Source: Candidatus Bathyarchaeota archaeon
Lineage (GTDB): Archaea; Thermoproteota; Bathyarchaeia; Bathyarchaeales; Bathyarchaeaceae
Assembly (NCBI GenBank): GCA_029883255.1
Contig: JAOUJL010000078.1
Location: 1-6,803 of the forward strand
Reading direction: 5' to 3'
DNA length: 6,803 nt
The translations under genes were made by a program, and so were the position numbers. The notes below the pieces were generated by a model, which was not told the origin of the DNA, ran no database searches, and was given only the letters and a program-made list of their open reading frames with translations. Below are positions 4,717 to 6,803 of this stretch, in pieces (within the stretch, counting starts at the first letter, position 1; every line of letters begins with the position of its first letter).

Positions 4717-5997
4717 ATGCCAATAGACTGGTCATCGTTATGGAAAAGGGAAGACTGGTGGGCAGTTTGGCTTGGTCTCGTGGTATTGGCGCTAGCCATA
4801 ACAAATATCGTGACAAGACTTCCGAAAATTAACGCGTGGACAACTGACCCCTTCTTTGTATTGACTGCAAATGGGCTAATTGATTTATTTGTTCTCGGGC
4901 TTGGTTTGGCTGCAATTACAAGCGTCGCTTTGCTGGCGATGAGACAGCAAGTGAGACAGTACCTTCTTGGTTTTCCAACGATCTTTATACTGGCTTTTCT
5001 AGCACAGGTGTTATCTAAACAGGAAGTCTTGAATTCACTCGGCATCGAGTATGTTCTGTGGGCTCTAGTGTTTGGTTTACTCATTAGTAATATTATTGGC
5101 ACTCCAAAATGGCTCGAACCTGCAACCAAGTCGGAACTTTTCATTAAAATAGGATTGGTTATTTTGGGGGCAGAAATTCTCTTTGGGACTATAATGAAGG
5201 CAGGAGCTCTCGGAATCTTTGAAGTAACAGTAGGGTTGATGATGGTCTGGTATTTTGCCTACTTTGTTTCAAAGAAACTAGGTTTAACAAAATCATTCTC
5301 AGCGGTAATGGCTACGGCGACATCGGTATGTGGTGTATCGGCGGCAATCGCAGCAGGAGGGGCGATTGAAGGAGACAAAAAAGAAGTTAGTTACGTCATC
5401 TCACTAGTGTTATTATTCGCAGCTCCAATGATGGTATTATTCCCAGCGATAGGAAAATTGATCGGAATGCCAGACGCTGTAGCTGGTGCTTGGATTGGCG
5501 GAACGATTGACAACACAGCTTCAGTGGCGGCTTCTGGTGCTCTTTATAGCGACCAAGCACTGCAAATCGCTTCAATCATTAAAATGTCACAGAATATTTT
5601 GATTGGTGTAATTGCGTTCCTATTGGCCTTATATTGGACGCTTAAAGTCAATGCAACGACGGGACAACAACCAAAGAAAATCGAGATATGGTACAGATTT
5701 CCGAAATTTGTCATTGGGTTCTTCGTAGCTTCAATTGTATTTTCATTAATCTTGACGCCAACACTCGGTTCTGGCGCCGTAAGCGACATCTCAACGATAA
5801 CCAAAGGTTTCAGGAATTGGTTCTTTGCTATGACTTTCGTTTCAATAGGTCTAAACACTAACTTCAAAGAAATGATCAAGATAGGTAAAGGTAAACCATT
5901 AATTGCGTTCATAGTTGCAACGGGATGGGATACAATACTCTCGTTAATCACAGCATACGTATTCTTCGGAGGCATATTCTTCCCGCCACCCATCTAA
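4717..5997 (+). CDS. yeiH: YeiH/UPF0324-family putative sulfate (sulfite) exporter
   Basis: This 426-residue polytopic membrane protein has roughly ten to twelve hydrophobic segments, at about 15-33, 46-74, 83-100, 112-128, 142-160, 166-185, 226-247, 287-307, 331-348, 367-380 and 392-418. Family signs are ATSVCGVSAAIAAGGAI (201-217, the YeiH 'GTSICGxSAI' loop), AWIGGTIDNTASVAASGAL (258-276), KMSQNILIGVIAF (289-301) and FAMTFVSIGLNTNFKE (370-385). Bacterial YeiH has about 350 residues; the extra length here is an N-terminal stretch with about two added hydrophobic segments. The family (COG2855, Cons_hypoth698) is annotated as putative sulfate exporter, and in enterobacteria yeiH is divergent from yeiE, a regulator linked to sulfite. 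With a sulfite-using enzyme and a shared operator next to it, sulfite export is a reasonable inference. Substrate and direction are not shown by sequence. Confidence 0.9.
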   Translation: MPIDWSSLWKREDWWAVWLGLVVLALAITNIVTRLPKINAWTTDPFFVLTANGLIDLFVLGLGLAAITSVALLAMRQQVRQYLLGFPTIFILAFLAQVLSKQEVLNSLGIEYVLWALVFGLLISNIIGTPKWLEPATKSELFIKIGLVILGAEILFGTIMKAGALGIFEVTVGLMMVWYFAYFVSKKLGLTKSFSAVMATATSVCGVSAAIAAGGAIEGDKKEVSYVISLVLLFAAPMMVLFPAIGKLIGMPDAVAGAWIGGTIDNTASVAASGALYSDQALQIASIIKMSQNILIGVIAFLLALYWTLKVNATTGQQPKKIEIWYRFPKFVIGFFVASIVFSLILTPTLGSGAVSDISTITKGFRNWFFAMTFVSIGLNTNFKEMIKIGKGKPLIAFIVATGWDTILSLITAYVFFGGIFFPPPI

Positions 5998-6010
5998 ATG
6001 CTCCTCTCAA

Positions 6011-6020
6011 CCCCTTTTTT
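6011..6020 (+). terminator. Possible T-tract terminator after the exporter gene
   Basis: CCCC followed by six T begins 14 bases after the TAA stop. Archaeal RNA polymerase can stop at T-tracts without a hairpin, and the next gene has its own candidate promoter. Confidence 0.4.
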
Positions 6021-6042
6021 GTTGTCACATGCACTCGCGCAG

Positions 6043-6052
6043 AGATAAAAAT
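6043..6052 (+). promoter_or_regulatory. Possible TATA box of the radical SAM gene
   Basis: GATAAAAATA lies about 55 bases before ATG 6103, giving a predicted start near 6075 and a leader of about 28 bases. No good ribosome binding site is visible before the ATG, and no copy of the putative operator is present here, so this gene appears outside the regulon. Confidence 0.3.
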
Positions 6053-6102
6053 AGGAGACACCAATAAATCACACAATTCAAAGACATAGAGAGCGCACAA
6101 TC

Positions 6103-6803
6103 ATGACACTGTTCCAAATCTTAAGGAAGACTTTCAGAAGAAGCGTCAGTAGAACCTTTAACTGTTTACAAATCGAAGCCTCGTCAAACTGTTTTTTGAA
6201 GTGCATTATGTGTCCGAGGACGGCTCTAGCTGATCAATGGAAGTCTATGGATATGCCCTTCGAAACCTTTGAAAAAATAAGCCAGTACTTCGCCCAAACA
6301 AAATGGGTCTACCTTTCAGGATGGGGTGAACCACTACTAAATAAAAGAATACTCGACATGGTAAGGTTAGCGAAAGACAGCGGCTGTTCAACTGGTTTCA
6401 CTACAAATGGCATTCTCTTAACAGAGAAAACTTGTAGAAGATTGATAGAATTGGAATTGGATGTCTTAAGCGTTTCCATAGCCGGAGCGACAAAGAAAAC
6501 TCATGAAGCGATTAGGGTAGGATCAAATTTCAGTCGTCTTAAGGGGAACATGAAAGCCCTAAGCAACCTTAAAGACTCTCTTGAATCGGAGAAACCGAAA
6601 ATACTATTGTTATTCCTAATGACCAAACAAAACATAGGCGAACTACCTCTAGCTATAAAGCTAGCGAGGGACATAGGCGCCAACGAATTGGTGGCAACCA
6701 ATCTAACCTATGCGGCAACACCTCTGCATGACGAGATTAGGGCATTTTCCTGCGGCAGGGCTGATGAAAGTTTTACGGACAAGATCAAGGAAGCAGAACA
6801 TAG
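6103..6803 (+). CDS. Radical SAM enzyme, N-terminal part (3' end outside window)
   Basis: An open frame from ATG 6103 to the window end encodes 233 residues of a longer protein. The [4Fe-4S]-SAM cluster motif is C30-x3-C34-x2-C37 (SSNCFLKCIMCPR), followed by the 'GGEP'-type motif as GWGEP (73-77), TTNG (100-103) and the strand VLSVSIAGAT (121-130), all in the order of the radical SAM barrel. The 20 residues before the cluster are basic. The layout resembles SPASM/AslB-like or MoaA-like enzymes that modify peptides or cofactors, but the C-terminal region that would carry extra cysteines is missing, so neither substrate nor subclass can be given. If the ATG is wrong, M36 and later codons would destroy the cluster motif, so the start must be at or before 6103. 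No link to the sulfite genes is evident apart from position. Confidence 0.9.
   Translation, partial: MTLFQILRKTFRRSVSRTFNCLQIEASSNCFLKCIMCPRTALADQWKSMDMPFETFEKISQYFAQTKWVYLSGWGEPLLNKRILDMVRLAKDSGCSTGFTTNGILLTEKTCRRLIELELDVLSVSIAGATKKTHEAIRVGSNFSRLKGNMKALSNLKDSLESEKPKILLLFLMTKQNIGELPLAIKLARDIGANELVATNLTYAATPLHDEIRAFSCGRADESFTDKIKEAEH

Noticed and set aside
4686..5144. Minus-strand 152-codon frame opposite the exporter gene
   Set aside because: It is the antisense shadow of a well-supported membrane protein; its composition is unlike a real protein and it has no promoter or ribosome binding site.
5544..5993. Minus-strand 149-codon frame opposite the exporter's C-terminal half
   Set aside because: It is an antisense shadow of the conserved YeiH core and has no family likeness.
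1..6803. CRISPR arrays, tRNA/rRNA genes, insertion sequences
   Set aside because: I saw no regularly spaced repeats, no cloverleaf-like sequence and no transposase or paired terminal repeats.

Overview
The window looks archaeal, probably from an uncultured member of the Thermoproteota/Bathyarchaeia side of the tree; that placement is a guess from gene content. The signs are a TrmB-family regulator, TTTAAA-type TATA boxes about 25 bases ahead of likely transcript starts, AGGTG-type ribosome binding sites, TTG starts, and a UDP-sulfoquinovose synthase like the one Sulfolobus uses for surface N-glycans.

Layout. Positions 3-311 (+) hold the C-terminal end of an unrecognised protein that begins outside the window. 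Positions 312-621 have no intact gene, but 450-554 (+) reads as the C-terminal tail of a Gfo/Idh/MocA-type oxidoreductase, apparently a decayed gene. Three minus-strand genes follow, transcribed from 3531 down to 622: a UDP-sulfoquinovose synthase (SQD1/Agl3 family), a short family 2 glycosyltransferase, and a GalE-like NAD-dependent sugar-nucleotide epimerase. Divergent from them are a TrmB-family regulator (3684-4526, +) and then a YeiH/UPF0324-family putative sulfate or sulfite exporter (4717-5997, +). A radical SAM enzyme starts at 6103 (+) and runs off the end.

Main observation. A 24-base element occurs almost unchanged (22 of 24 identical) in front of both the sulfoquinovose synthase (3545-3568) and the exporter (4669-4692). 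A third, weaker copy (4610-4632, 19 of 23) lies on the other side of the exporter's TATA box. The best copy is a near-palindrome centred on ACTACTAATAAGTAGT, with TACT/AGTA half-sites of the kind described for TrmB regulators. The TrmB gene lies between the two targets. Sulfoquinovose synthase joins sulfite to UDP-glucose, and YeiH-type proteins are linked to sulfite or sulfate export. I infer a small regulon that balances sulfite use in sulfated-sugar synthesis against sulfite disposal. The repeated elements are seen directly; the link to TrmB and the sulfite logic are inference.
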